64,000 nt of DNA, taken from the NCBI GenBank assembly GCA_964579825.1, contig CAZOHT010000021.1, positions 1 to 64,000 on the forward strand. Reading direction: 5' to 3'. Both the position numbers and the translations under genes were made by a program. The notes under the pieces were generated by a model that made no database searches, was not told where the DNA came from, and worked only from the letters and a program-made list of their open reading frames with translations. Position 1 is the stretch's first letter; each line of letters begins with the position of its first letter. Shown piece after piece: positions 26,265 to 34,398 of the stretch. Origin of the DNA: SPCO01 sp964579825 (lineage in GTDB: Bacteria; Chloroflexota; Limnocylindria; Limnocylindrales; CSP1-4).

Positions 26265-26411
26265 ATGGCCGAGGCCTATTGCGTCAAGGACAAGAAGAAG
26301 GTCGAGATCAAGAACCCCGTCGCCATCACGATGAAGAACGGCAAGCCGGCGACCCAGGGCACCTGCCCGGTCTGCGGCGGCAAGGTCTTCCGCATCGGCG
26401 CCAGCAGCTAG
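26265..26411 (+). CDS. DUF5679 small zinc-ribbon-like protein
   Basis: 48-residue protein with a strong ribosome site (GAGGAGG) before ATG 26265. It matches DUF5679 almost end to end: AYCVKDKKKVEIKNP, the central TMKNGKPATQGTCPVC and a final GGKVFRIG. In most members I know of, the first motif is CxxC; here the second Cys is Asp (CVKD), leaving three cysteines, so a four-Cys zinc site would be incomplete. Function unknown. It is followed by a strong hairpin. Confidence 0.85.
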   Translation: MAEAYCVKDKKKVEIKNPVAITMKNGKPATQGTCPVCGGKVFRIGASS

Positions 26412-26429
26412 ACCTCCTTCAGACGCAGC

Positions 26430-26461
26430 GACGAGACCCCCGCTCCGGCGGGGGTCTCGTC
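26430..26461 (+). terminator. Intrinsic-terminator-like hairpin after the DUF5679 gene
   Basis: GACGAGACCCCCGC (26430-26443) pairs over 14 bases with GCGGGGGTCTCGTC (26448-26461) around the loop TCCG. It begins 18 bases after the stop. A long U-tract is lacking, as is common in very GC-rich genomes. Confidence 0.8.
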
Positions 26462-26586
26462 ATGTCAAGTGCCGACCGGACCGCGTCCGCAACCCCCTCG
26501 CATCCTTCGCCCAGCCTCGCGACGGCGTACGATTGCGCCACCGTGACCAGGGCCCCGCCAGCGGGCCGACGCGAGGAGTAACCGCC

Positions 26587-27606
26587 ATGACCACCCGTGT
26601 AGGGATCAACGGCTTCGGCCGCATCGGACGCCAGTCGCTCAAGGCGCTCATCGAGCGTGCCCCGGATGTCGAGGTCGTCGCCGTCAACGACCTCGTCGAC
26701 GCCGAGATGAATGCGCTCCTGTTCAAGCGCGACTCGACGTACGGGACGTACCCGGGCGACGTCCGCGCCGGTGACGCGTCGATCATCATCGACGGTCGCG
26801 AGATCAAGATCCTCGCGGAGCGCGATCCGGCCAACCTCCCGTGGGGCGACCTCGGCGTCGACATCGTCCTCGAGAGCACGGGCATCTTCACCGACGCGAC
26901 CAAGGCCGGCGCCCACATCACGGCCGGCGCCAAGAAGGTGCTGATCAGCGCCCCGGCCAAGCACGAGGACATCACCATCGTCCTCGGCGTCAACGAGGCC
27001 AAGTACGACCCGGCGACCCACCACATCATCAGCAACGCCAGCTGCACGACGAACTGCCTCGCGCCGGCCGCCAAGGTGGTCCACGACCTCGTGACCATCG
27101 AGCAGGGCCTGATGAACACGATCCACAGCTATACGAACGACCAGCGCATCCTGGACGTCGCCCACAAGGATCCTCGCCGCGCCCGCTCGGCCGGCCAGAA
27201 CATCATCCCCACGACGACCGGCGCCGCGAAGGCACTCGCCCTGGTCATCCCGGACCTCAAGGGCAAGTTCGACGGGTTCAGCCTGCGCGTCCCGACCCCG
27301 ACGGTCAGCGTCGTCGACTTCACGGCGACCGTGAGCCGGCCGACGAGCGTCGAGGAACTGAACGACGCGTTCCGCGCCGCGGCGGCGGGCCCGATGCAGG
27401 GCATCCTGGGCGTCTCGGACGAGCCGCTCGTCTCGATGGACTTCAAGGGCGACAGCCGCTCCTCGATCATCGACGGCCCCTCGACCATGGTCCTCGGTGG
27501 TTCGATGGTCAAGGTCATCGCCTGGTACGACAACGAGTGGGGCTACAGCTGCCGCGTGGCGGACCTCATCAGCTACATCGCCGCCCGTCTGCCCGTCGCC
27601 GCCTGA
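26587..27606 (+). CDS. gap: Glyceraldehyde-3-phosphate dehydrogenase
   Basis: Cytoplasmic glycolytic/gluconeogenic enzyme converting glyceraldehyde 3-phosphate and phosphate to 1,3-bisphosphoglycerate. The 339-residue length is standard. NAD-binding GINGFGRIGR at the N-terminus is followed by VNDLVD, whose Asp favours NAD over NADP. The catalytic Cys is in SNASCTTNCLAP near residue 153, with His in the HSYTNDQ block, the phosphate site in TTTGAAKA, and WYDNEWGYSCR at the C-terminus. A GAGGAG site precedes ATG 26587. It is first in a gap-pgk-eno operon; no triosephosphate isomerase or phosphoglycerate mutase is included. Confidence 0.97.
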   Translation: MTTRVGINGFGRIGRQSLKALIERAPDVEVVAVNDLVDAEMNALLFKRDSTYGTYPGDVRAGDASIIIDGREIKILAERDPANLPWGDLGVDIVLESTGIFTDATKAGAHITAGAKKVLISAPAKHEDITIVLGVNEAKYDPATHHIISNASCTTNCLAPAAKVVHDLVTIEQGLMNTIHSYTNDQRILDVAHKDPRRARSAGQNIIPTTTGAAKALALVIPDLKGKFDGFSLRVPTPTVSVVDFTATVSRPTSVEELNDAFRAAAAGPMQGILGVSDEPLVSMDFKGDSRSSIIDGPSTMVLGGSMVKVIAWYDNEWGYSCRVADLISYIAARLPVAA

Positions 27607-27628
27607 TCCACTCGAGGTCGTTTCGATC

Positions 27629-28870
27629 ATGGACAAACTGACCATCCGCGATGCGAATGTCGCCGGCAAGCGCGTGTTCGTCCGGGTGGACTTCAACGTC
27701 CCCCTCGCCGACGGCAAGGTCACGGACGACTCGCGCATCCGAGCGGCCATCCCGACGATCACGGCGCTCCTCAATTCGGGGGCCAGCCTCGTGCTGGCCA
27801 GCCACCTCGGTCGTCCCAACGGCAAGGTCTCGGACAGCCTGCGCCTGCGGCCAGTGGGGGAGCGGCTGACCCAGCTGCTCCGCCGCAACGTCCCGGTCAC
27901 GGGCGACGCGCTCGGACTTGGCACGGAGGATGCCGTCAACCGGCTTCGCCCCGGCGAGCTCCTGCTCCTGGAGAACCTGCGCTTCCACGCCGCCGAGGAG
28001 GAGAACGATCCGGCCTTCGCCGCGTCGCTCGCCGCCTACGCCGACCTCTACGTGAACGACGCGTTCGGGACGGCCCATCGAGCCCACGCCTCCACGGTCG
28101 GGGTCCCCAAGCTCATCCCGGGCTACGCGGGCCTGCTCATGGAGCGCGAGCTCGAGATGTTGTCGGTCCTGGTCAAGTCGCCGGCCCGTCCGTTCGCGGC
28201 GATCCTGGGCGGGGCCAAGGTCTCCGACAAGATCAAGGTCATCGACAACCTGCTGACCAAGGTCGACCTGCTGATCCTCGGTGGCGGGATGGCCAACACA
28301 TTCCTGCTCGCCCAGGGCAAGGCCGTCGGCAAGAGCCTGGCCGAGCCGGATCGGGTGGACGACGCGCGCCGGATCCTGGCCACGGCCGAGGCGAACGGCG
28401 TCCGGGTGGTGTTGCCCGTGGACGTCATCGTGGCCAAGGAGGTCACGCGCGGAACGGAGTACAAGACGCTCCCCGCCGAGAAGATCCCGGCCTCGTGGCA
28501 CATCGTGGACCTGGGCAAGGCCAGTCAGGATCGCATCGTCGAGGCGCTCGCCGACGTGAAGACCGTGTTCTGGAATGGCCCGATGGGCGTCTTCGAGATC
28601 CCGTCCTTCGCCCATGGCACGAAGGCCGTCGCCCGGATCCTCGCCGATCGCGCGGCCGCCGGCGCCACGGTCGTCGTGGGCGGTGGCGACTCGGTCGCGG
28701 CCGTGCAGCAGCAGGGCCTGGCCGACGCGATGACCCACATCTCCACCGGTGGCGGCGCATCGCTCGAGTTCCTCGAGGGCCGTGAGCTGCCCGGTGTCAC
28801 CGTCCTGCAGGACCGGCCCGCGCCCGAGCCCAAGTCCCGGAGCAAGGCCAAGGCTGGAGCGAAGGCATGA
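27629..28870 (+). CDS. pgk: Phosphoglycerate kinase
   Basis: Transfers phosphate from 1,3-bisphosphoglycerate to ADP. The 413-residue protein shows RVDFNVPLADGK near residue 19, the substrate-binding LASHLGRPNG, the nucleotide-binding LGGAKVSDKI, the hinge region VFWNGPMGVFE and the ATP-binding GGGDSVAAV near residue 351. A short Lys/Ala-rich tail (EPKSRSKAKAGAKA) follows the family C-terminus. It begins 22 bases after gap, and its stop overlaps the enolase ATG (ATGA), so the operon is tightly coupled. Confidence 0.97.
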   Translation: MDKLTIRDANVAGKRVFVRVDFNVPLADGKVTDDSRIRAAIPTITALLNSGASLVLASHLGRPNGKVSDSLRLRPVGERLTQLLRRNVPVTGDALGLGTEDAVNRLRPGELLLLENLRFHAAEEENDPAFAASLAAYADLYVNDAFGTAHRAHASTVGVPKLIPGYAGLLMERELEMLSVLVKSPARPFAAILGGAKVSDKIKVIDNLLTKVDLLILGGGMANTFLLAQGKAVGKSLAEPDRVDDARRILATAEANGVRVVLPVDVIVAKEVTRGTEYKTLPAEKIPASWHIVDLGKASQDRIVEALADVKTVFWNGPMGVFEIPSFAHGTKAVARILADRAAAGATVVVGGGDSVAAVQQQGLADAMTHISTGGGASLEFLEGRELPGVTVLQDRPAPEPKSRSKAKAGAKA

Positions 28871-30222
28871 GCACCGCGATCGACTTCATCGACGCCCGCG
28901 AGATCCTTGACTCGCGCGGCAACCCCACGGTCGAAGTGGACGTCGTCCTCGACGACGGATCCGTCGGCCGGGCCGCCGTGCCGTCCGGGGCGTCGACCGG
29001 CGCCCATGAGGCGGTCGAGCTGCGCGATGGCGACAAGCGTCGCTTCGGGGGCAAGGGCGTCCTGACCGCCGTGGCCAACGTGACCGACATCATCGCGCCG
29101 TCCCTGCTGGGTCTCGATGCGTCGGACCAGGCCGGCATCGATGCCGCCCTAATCGACATCGACGGCACGACGAACAAGGGCGCGCTCGGCGCGAACGCCA
29201 TCCTGGGCGTGTCCCTCGCCTGCGCCCACGCCTCGGCGGCGTCGTACGACCTGCCGCTGTACCGCTACCTTGGCGGTGTCGGCGCCCGGACCCTGCCGGT
29301 CCCGATGTTCAACATCCTGAACGGCGGCAAGCACGCCCAGGACTCCACGGACTTCCAGGAGTTCATGGTCATGCCGGTCGGGTCGCAGACGTTCTCCGAG
29401 GCCCTCCGGGCGGGTGCCGAGATCTTCGGCGCGTTGCGGGCGATCCTGCACGATGAGGGCCACGCGACGGGCCAGGGCGACGAGGGCGGCTTCGCGCCGT
29501 CCCTGCCGACCAACGAGGCGGCCGTCGAAGTCATCCTTCGGGCGATCGAGAAGGCCGGCTACCGGCCCGGCGTGGACGTGTCCATCGCTCTCGATCCCGC
29601 CACGACCGAGCTGGTCGAGCCGGGGAGTGGCATCGACGGCGCCCCGACGCGCTACGTCCTCGCTCGCGAAGGCCGGACGCTGGACTCGGGCGAGTTGGTG
29701 GACCTGTGGGCGGATTGGGCGGCCCGCTACCCGATCGTGTCGCTCGAGGACGGCCTGGCCGAGGACGACTGGACCGGGTGGCAGCACCTGACCGAGCGTC
29801 TCGGCGGCACGATCCAACTCGTCGGCGACGACCTGCTGGTCACCAACACGGACCGGATCGCTCGCGGCATCGAGCTCGCGGCGGCGAACTCGGTCCTCAT
29901 CAAGCTCAACCAGATCGGCACGCTGACCGAGACGATCGACGCGATCGAACTGGCGCGCGGCGCCGGCTGGTCCGCGGTCGTGTCGCATCGCTCCGGTGAG
30001 ACCGAGGACACGACCATCGCGGATCTCGTGGTCGCGATGGGGACGGGCCAGATCAAGACCGGCGCGCCGTCGCGATCCGAGCGCGTGGCCAAGTACAACC
30101 GGCTGCTGCGGATCGAGGGCGAGCTCGGCGACGCGGCTCGCTACCCGGGCCTCGGTGCCCTGGCCGGTGTCCCGAGTCCGGCGCGATATGCGCCCGAAGT
30201 CGGAGTCCACTCGGCCTCGTGA
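28867..30222 (+). CDS. eno: Enolase
   Basis: Dehydrates 2-phosphoglycerate to phosphoenolpyruvate. The 451-residue protein starts with AIDFIDAREILDSRGNPTVEVDV and contains SGASTGAHEAVELRDGD, NGGKHAQDSTDFQEFMV with the catalytic GDEGGFAPSL region, the metal-ligand block SLEDGLAEDDW, GDDLLVTNTDRI and the signature near LIKLNQIGTLTET followed by SHRSGETEDTTIADL. It is slightly longer than the usual ~430 residues at the C-terminus. It overlaps pgk upstream and the membrane-protein gene downstream by four bases each. Confidence 0.97.
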   Translation: MSTAIDFIDAREILDSRGNPTVEVDVVLDDGSVGRAAVPSGASTGAHEAVELRDGDKRRFGGKGVLTAVANVTDIIAPSLLGLDASDQAGIDAALIDIDGTTNKGALGANAILGVSLACAHASAASYDLPLYRYLGGVGARTLPVPMFNILNGGKHAQDSTDFQEFMVMPVGSQTFSEALRAGAEIFGALRAILHDEGHATGQGDEGGFAPSLPTNEAAVEVILRAIEKAGYRPGVDVSIALDPATTELVEPGSGIDGAPTRYVLAREGRTLDSGELVDLWADWAARYPIVSLEDGLAEDDWTGWQHLTERLGGTIQLVGDDLLVTNTDRIARGIELAAANSVLIKLNQIGTLTETIDAIELARGAGWSAVVSHRSGETEDTTIADLVVAMGTGQIKTGAPSRSERVAKYNRLLRIEGELGDAARYPGLGALAGVPSPARYAPEVGVHSAS

Positions 30223-30785
30223 GCCGCTTCGTCGACAAGGGAGCGATCATCGCCGCCTATGTCGGGATCGGCATGGGGGTGACCATCGCCGTCAGCTTCC
30301 TACTCATCATCCCGATCGAGTGGGTGGTCTGGATCCTGACGATCCCGGCCGGCCTGCTCATCGGCTACTACGCCAACCAGCGGTCGAACCGCCGGGCCGG
30401 GCCGTGGAGTCGGATCCTCGTGAATGGCGTGTATGCGGCGTTCATCACCGGCCTCACGATGGCCGCGATGCTGCTCCTGGTGAAGGGGCTGTTCTTCTTC
30501 GCCGACGACGGCTATCGAGACGCGGGTCAGGGGGGCCGCATCGAATGCACGACCGGCGCCGACTGCGTGTACCAGCGCTACCTGGAGGTCGGCCGGGGGC
30601 CTGATCTCGAGGCGGCCGGCGTGACGGACGTCGAGTCGTTCACGGCGTTCTACTGGCAGGAGCAGTTCGGGACGGCCAGTCGGGTCATCCTCCTGACCAC
30701 GTTGAGTGGCCTGGCGGGCGCGGGGCTCTACGGCGTCTTCCGGCCACGACCGACGGTGCCGGGGACGGAGTCCGCCGCGGCCTGA
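30219..30785 (+). CDS. Membrane protein coupled to enolase
   Basis: 188-residue protein of unknown function whose GTG start overlaps the eno stop (GTGA). It has three or four membrane helices: AAYVGIGMGVTIAVSFLLII, WVVWILTIPAGLLIGYYANQ, AFITGLTMAAMLLLVKGLFF and a C-terminal VILLTTLSGLAGAGLYGVF, with an ~80-residue loop between the last two that contains two cysteines (RIECTTGADCVYQ). Co-translation with a glycolytic operon is notable but gives no clear function. No family was recognised. Confidence 0.75.
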   Translation: MSRFVDKGAIIAAYVGIGMGVTIAVSFLLIIPIEWVVWILTIPAGLLIGYYANQRSNRRAGPWSRILVNGVYAAFITGLTMAAMLLLVKGLFFFADDGYRDAGQGGRIECTTGADCVYQRYLEVGRGPDLEAAGVTDVESFTAFYWQEQFGTASRVILLTTLSGLAGAGLYGVFRPRPTVPGTESAAA

Positions 30786-31209
30786 CGGGCACGAGGCACC
30801 GGGCCTCAGGTATGTGATGCGGCTGCGACCCTTCCGTGCTGCCGCGGGGACGGATCGTGTGCCACACGCAAGGTGACGGCCTGGTGTTGCGTCCAACGCA
30901 AGCAAGGTCGGCGGGTCCCTCGGGTCGGGTGCCAACCTTGCCCGTGACGCAGGATGGATCGGATGATGGACTGACGCGGCCCCGCCGATGTCCGTACCCT
31001 GCACGTGACGCAAGCCTACGACGCCGAGGTCTGCGACAGGCCGTGCCGGCGACGTTGGTTGCGTCTGACACAAGCCGTGACCGTCGATCCAGACCCACGG
31101 TGGTGCCATCGGAGCCGTTGACGCGTCGGGACCAGCTGTCGGGATCGAAGACGCCCTGGCGGTGCCAGGGCGTTCGTGTAGGCGACTCGGGCCGATCGGC
31201 CCGCTCGGG
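30786..31209. other. Convergent spacer with a terminator and degenerate repeats
   Basis: 424 bases between the gap-pgk-eno operon and rpsT. It contains five scattered copies of a short element near TGACGCAAG (about 30866, 30894, 30944, 31005, 31066). Two have longer similarity: ACCTTGCCCGTGACGCAGG (30936-30954) and ACCCTGCACGTGACGCAAG (30996-31014). A strong hairpin lies at 31151-31173. No supported gene was seen. Confidence 0.6.
31151..31173 (-). terminator. Hairpin terminator downstream of rpsT
   Basis: ACGCCCTGGC (31151-31160) pairs perfectly over ten bases with GCCAGGGCGT (31164-31173) around a three-base loop, 36 bases beyond the rpsT stop. Being symmetric it could also end the convergent glycolytic operon. 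No U-tract. Confidence 0.65.
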
Positions 31210-31872
31210 CTACTTGGTCGCGGCGGGCTTCTTCGCCTTCGGGGCCGCCTTGGCGGTCGCCTTCGGAGCCTCGGCGGCCTTCTTTGGCGCGGTCTTGGCG
31301 GCGGTCTTCGGTGCGGCCTTCGCCTTCGTCGCGGTCGAGGCCTTGGCCGCCGGCTTGGCGACGGTCGTGGCGGCAGCGGCCTCGGCGGCGGCCTTGGCGG
31401 CGGCCGCCTCGGCGCGGGCCGTCTTGCTCAGGGCCGCGCGAGCCTTGCCCGCAGCGGTCTGGGCGCCCTTCGCCTTGCCGGCCTTGCCGGCCGCGATGCG
31501 GGCCTTGGCGGCCTTCGCGGCCGCGGCCTTGCCGACGACCTTGGTCGCCTGGGTCGAGGACTGGAGATTCGCCCCACCCATGGCCGCATTGACCTTGCGC
31601 GTCAGGCGCGACTTGCGGCGCGCGGCGGCGTTCGGGTGGATGGCACCGGCCTTGGCGGCCCGATCGAGCGCGCTGAGCGCCTCGACGAGGGCGACCGCTG
31701 GGTCGTTGTTCGAGTCGACGGGCTGAGCCGCAGACGCCAGGGCCTTGGCCACGTAGGTCTTCGCGGCGCTTCGGCGCGGCTGCAGGACCTCGCGGCGGCT
31801 CTGCGCCTGGCGGACACGCTTGAGGCCCGACGGCGTGCGTGCGCCGGTCCAGGTGCGGGGCGTCTTGGCCAA
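31210..31872 (-). CDS. rpsT: 30S ribosomal protein bS20 with long Ala/Lys-rich histone-H1-like tail
   Basis: Ribosomal protein S20 binds 16S rRNA. Residues ~15-105 match S20: LKRVRQAQSRREVLQPRRSAAKTYV, ALSALDRAAKAGAIHPNAAARRKSRLTRKVNA. S20 is normally ~85-90 residues; this protein has 220, the extra ~115 being almost only Ala, Lys, Thr and Pro (for example KAAPKTAAKTAPKKAAEAPK), like the C-terminal domain of histone H1 or bacterial H1-like proteins. The frame is continuous. The tail is strongly basic and could bind nucleic acid. The ATG at 31872 begins MAKTPRTWTGAR. It stands alone, with a hairpin terminator downstream. Confidence 0.88.
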   Translation of the reverse strand: MAKTPRTWTGARTPSGLKRVRQAQSRREVLQPRRSAAKTYVAKALASAAQPVDSNNDPAVALVEALSALDRAAKAGAIHPNAAARRKSRLTRKVNAAMGGANLQSSTQATKVVGKAAAAKAAKARIAAGKAGKAKGAQTAAGKARAALSKTARAEAAAAKAAAEAAAATTVAKPAAKASTATKAKAAPKTAAKTAPKKAAEAPKATAKAAPKAKKPAATK

Positions 31873-31994
31873 GTGGGCGAACCTCGTTCGTACTGGGGTT
31901 GATCGTCAGGACGCGTCGGAACGGGTCGTGCTCCGGGCGCGAAGGCGGATGGTACCACAGCCCTCGAGCGACGCCACACCGTGCGGCGAGCGCC

Positions 31995-32017
31995 GATAGA
32001 TTGTGGGACAATCCTAT
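31995..32017 (+). promoter_or_regulatory. Candidate GntR operator, site 1
   Basis: ATTGTGGGACAAT (32000-32012) is a perfect 5-3-5 palindrome of the FadR/GntR type (TTGTnnnACAA), nested in a longer near-palindrome with flanking GATAG and CTATC. The strand-wise core TGTGGGACAATCC (32002-32014) resembles six other sites of the catabolic island. It lies 55 bases before the Mo-hydroxylase start. Confidence 0.6.
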
Positions 32018-32068
32018 CAATCTCGGGGCAGGCCCTGCCGTGCGAGACCGACCGTGATCGAGGGACCG

Positions 32069-34366
32069 ATGGATACGTCGCTACCGGATAGTCTGATCGG
32101 TGTAGCCCGGCCCCGCACGGATTCGGGTTCGAAGGTGCGCGGCGCCACCCGCTATGCCGGCGACCGCAAGACCCCAGGGATGCTCCACGCTCGGATCGTC
32201 CCGAGCCTGTACGGGCACGCGCGGATACGCGGGATCGATGGAACCGAGGCGATGGCCGTTCCCGGTGTCGTCGCGGTGCTGACCGCGGCCGATCTCCCGA
32301 TCAAGGGCATCGACGACTTCCGCATGTTCGAGCCGTTGGCCCGCGATGAAGCCCTGTTCGTCGGTCAGCCGGTCGCCCTGGTCGTCGCGGAAACGGAAAC
32401 GGCCGCCGCGGACGCGGTCGGCCTCGTCATCGTCGACTTCGAGCGCCTGCCCGTCGTGTCCGACGTCCGGGCGGCGATGGAGCCCGACAGTCCGCTGGCC
32501 AGGCTGGAGCCACTCGTCCCGCCTGCGGAGGAGGACAAGGGCCCGTCAAAGTCGGCGCATGCCGCAGTGGGAGGTGAAGGGTCCGAATTGCTGCTCGAAG
32601 ACCTGTCTCCGAACGTCGTGAACCGCAAGCGGTACGCGGATGGCGACCTCGCCGCCGCCTTCGCCGGATCGACGGTCGAGGTCAAGGGGAGCTTTCGGAC
32701 GAATTGGGTCTACCAGGCCTACATGGAGCCGCATGCGGCATCGGCCTGGTTGGACGAGGACGGTGATCTCGTCGTCTCGACGGCGACGCAGGGCGTGTTC
32801 TTCGTTCGCCAGCAACTGGCCAAGATCTTCGGGCGCTCGGTCGGATCCGTCCGAGTGGTCGCCACGCCGCTCGGCGGGTCGTTCGGTGGCAAGATCCTGA
32901 TCCTCGAGCCGCTGGTCGCTGCGGCCGCCCTCGCCTTGCGGCGGCCCGTTCGGATCGTCCTCGATAGGCACGACGACATGCTGGCGACGAATCCGGCGTC
33001 GGCCGCGTGGATGGACGTCCGGATCGGGGCGCGCGCCGACGGCACGTTCACGGGTCTGGAAGCGAATCTGGTCTTCGACAACGGGGCCTACGTCGAGTGG
33101 GCCATCGAGACGGTCGCGGCGGTCCTCATCGGAGGACCCTACCGTTGGGATGCCGTCGATGTCCGCGCCTACGGGGTCCGCACCAATCGCTTCGGGACAG
33201 GCTCGTATCGGGGACCGGGCGGGCCGCAGGCGGCGTTCGCCATCGAGTCCCTGGTCGATGAACTCGCGCCACGGCTGGGGATCGACCCGATCGACCTTCG
33301 TTCGCGCAACCTCGTGACCACCGAGGACGCGATGATCGATGGGACGCCGTGGCCGGGGCTCGGCCACGCGGAGGTCCTTGCAGCCGCTGCCGCTCACCCC
33401 ATGTGGCAGGGGCGGCAGGGCCTGCCCGCCGATGAAGGCGTGGGGATCGCGTTGGCCGTCTGGCCTGGGGCGACGGCGCCGGCGGCGGCCCTGTGCCGTC
33501 TCGATGCCGACGGGTCGATCACGATCGCGACCGGGGTGGTCGACATGAGCGGCACCAACGGGGCCTTCGAGATCATCGCGGCTGAGACGTTCGGGGTCCC
33601 GGCCGGCTCGGTCAACATCGTGGCTCTGGACACCTCGGGCGCGCCGCAGTCGCCGATCAGCGGCGGCAGCGTCGTCACGTACTCCGTGGGCCGCGCTGTT
33701 CGCGAGGCCGCCGCCGAGGCGCGGCAGCGACTGCTTGCGTTCGCGGCCCTCGAGATGGAGATCGACCCTGCCGATCTGGAGATCGTTGATGGCGTCGTTC
33801 GGCCGGTCGGGTCGCCCGACCTCGGCCGCCCGCTCAAGGAGTTCGCGGCCCAGCTCCACGACCTTGGAAGCACGCACCCGCCGATCGAGGGCCACTCGTC
33901 GACGGTCCCACCGAGCCTCGCGCCGTCAGCCTGCGCGCACATCGCGCATGTCCGCCTCGATCGCGAGACCGGCGAGACCCGCGTCCTGGGGTATGCCGTG
34001 GTCCAGGATGTGGGCCGAGCGATCAATCCGGCCCTGGTCGAAGGCCAGATGCGTGGCGGCGCGGTCCAGGGGATCGGCTGGGCACTCTTCGAATCGATGC
34101 TCCACGACGACGCAGGTCAACTTCTCACCGGCACCCTCCAGGACTACGCGGTCCCACGGGCGGGCCACATCCCCGACATCGACACGGTCATCGTCGAGGT
34201 CCCGGCACCGGACGGACCGTTCGGTGCGAAGGGCATCGCGGAGGCCCCTGTCATCCCCGCCGGGCCGGCCATCGCATCGGCGATCGCCGCAGCCGACGGG
34301 CCCAGGATGCGCGAACTGCCCATCACCGCCCGGCTTGTCTGGCGCGCGATCCAGGCGGCGGGCTAG
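32069..34366 (+). CDS. Xanthine dehydrogenase/aldehyde oxidase family molybdenum-binding large subunit
   Basis: Large (molybdopterin-binding) subunit of a xanthine-oxidase-family hydroxylase; substrate unknown. With the ATG at 32069 (AGGGA site upstream) it has 765 residues, normal for the subunit. Visible: the a/b hammerhead start KVRGATRYAGDRKTPGMLHA, EPHAASAWLDEDGDL, the cofactor loops ATPLGGSFGGK and YRGPGGPQAAFAIE, SGTNGAFEIIAAE, and the C-terminal segment GAKGIAEAPVIPAGPAIA with the active-site Glu. The partner FAD and 2Fe-2S subunits usually encoded alongside are absent from the window. It is first in an operon with an IolE-like protein, a dehydratase and a luciferase-like protein. Confidence 0.88.
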   Translation: MDTSLPDSLIGVARPRTDSGSKVRGATRYAGDRKTPGMLHARIVPSLYGHARIRGIDGTEAMAVPGVVAVLTAADLPIKGIDDFRMFEPLARDEALFVGQPVALVVAETETAAADAVGLVIVDFERLPVVSDVRAAMEPDSPLARLEPLVPPAEEDKGPSKSAHAAVGGEGSELLLEDLSPNVVNRKRYADGDLAAAFAGSTVEVKGSFRTNWVYQAYMEPHAASAWLDEDGDLVVSTATQGVFFVRQQLAKIFGRSVGSVRVVATPLGGSFGGKILILEPLVAAAALALRRPVRIVLDRHDDMLATNPASAAWMDVRIGARADGTFTGLEANLVFDNGAYVEWAIETVAAVLIGGPYRWDAVDVRAYGVRTNRFGTGSYRGPGGPQAAFAIESLVDELAPRLGIDPIDLRSRNLVTTEDAMIDGTPWPGLGHAEVLAAAAAHPMWQGRQGLPADEGVGIALAVWPGATAPAAALCRLDADGSITIATGVVDMSGTNGAFEIIAAETFGVPAGSVNIVALDTSGAPQSPISGGSVVTYSVGRAVREAAAEARQRLLAFAALEMEIDPADLEIVDGVVRPVGSPDLGRPLKEFAAQLHDLGSTHPPIEGHSSTVPPSLAPSACAHIAHVRLDRETGETRVLGYAVVQDVGRAINPALVEGQMRGGAVQGIGWALFESMLHDDAGQLLTGTLQDYAVPRAGHIPDIDTVIVEVPAPDGPFGAKGIAEAPVIPAGPAIASAIAAADGPRMRELPITARLVWRAIQAAG

Positions 34367-34398
34367 CCTGTCGACCACACCAGCTCGGAGACCAGGAC

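Noticed and set aside
26430..26461. Frame running through the hairpin after the DUF5679 gene as a coding extension
   Set aside because: The DUF5679 stop precedes it and the perfect 14-bp stem is better explained as a terminator.
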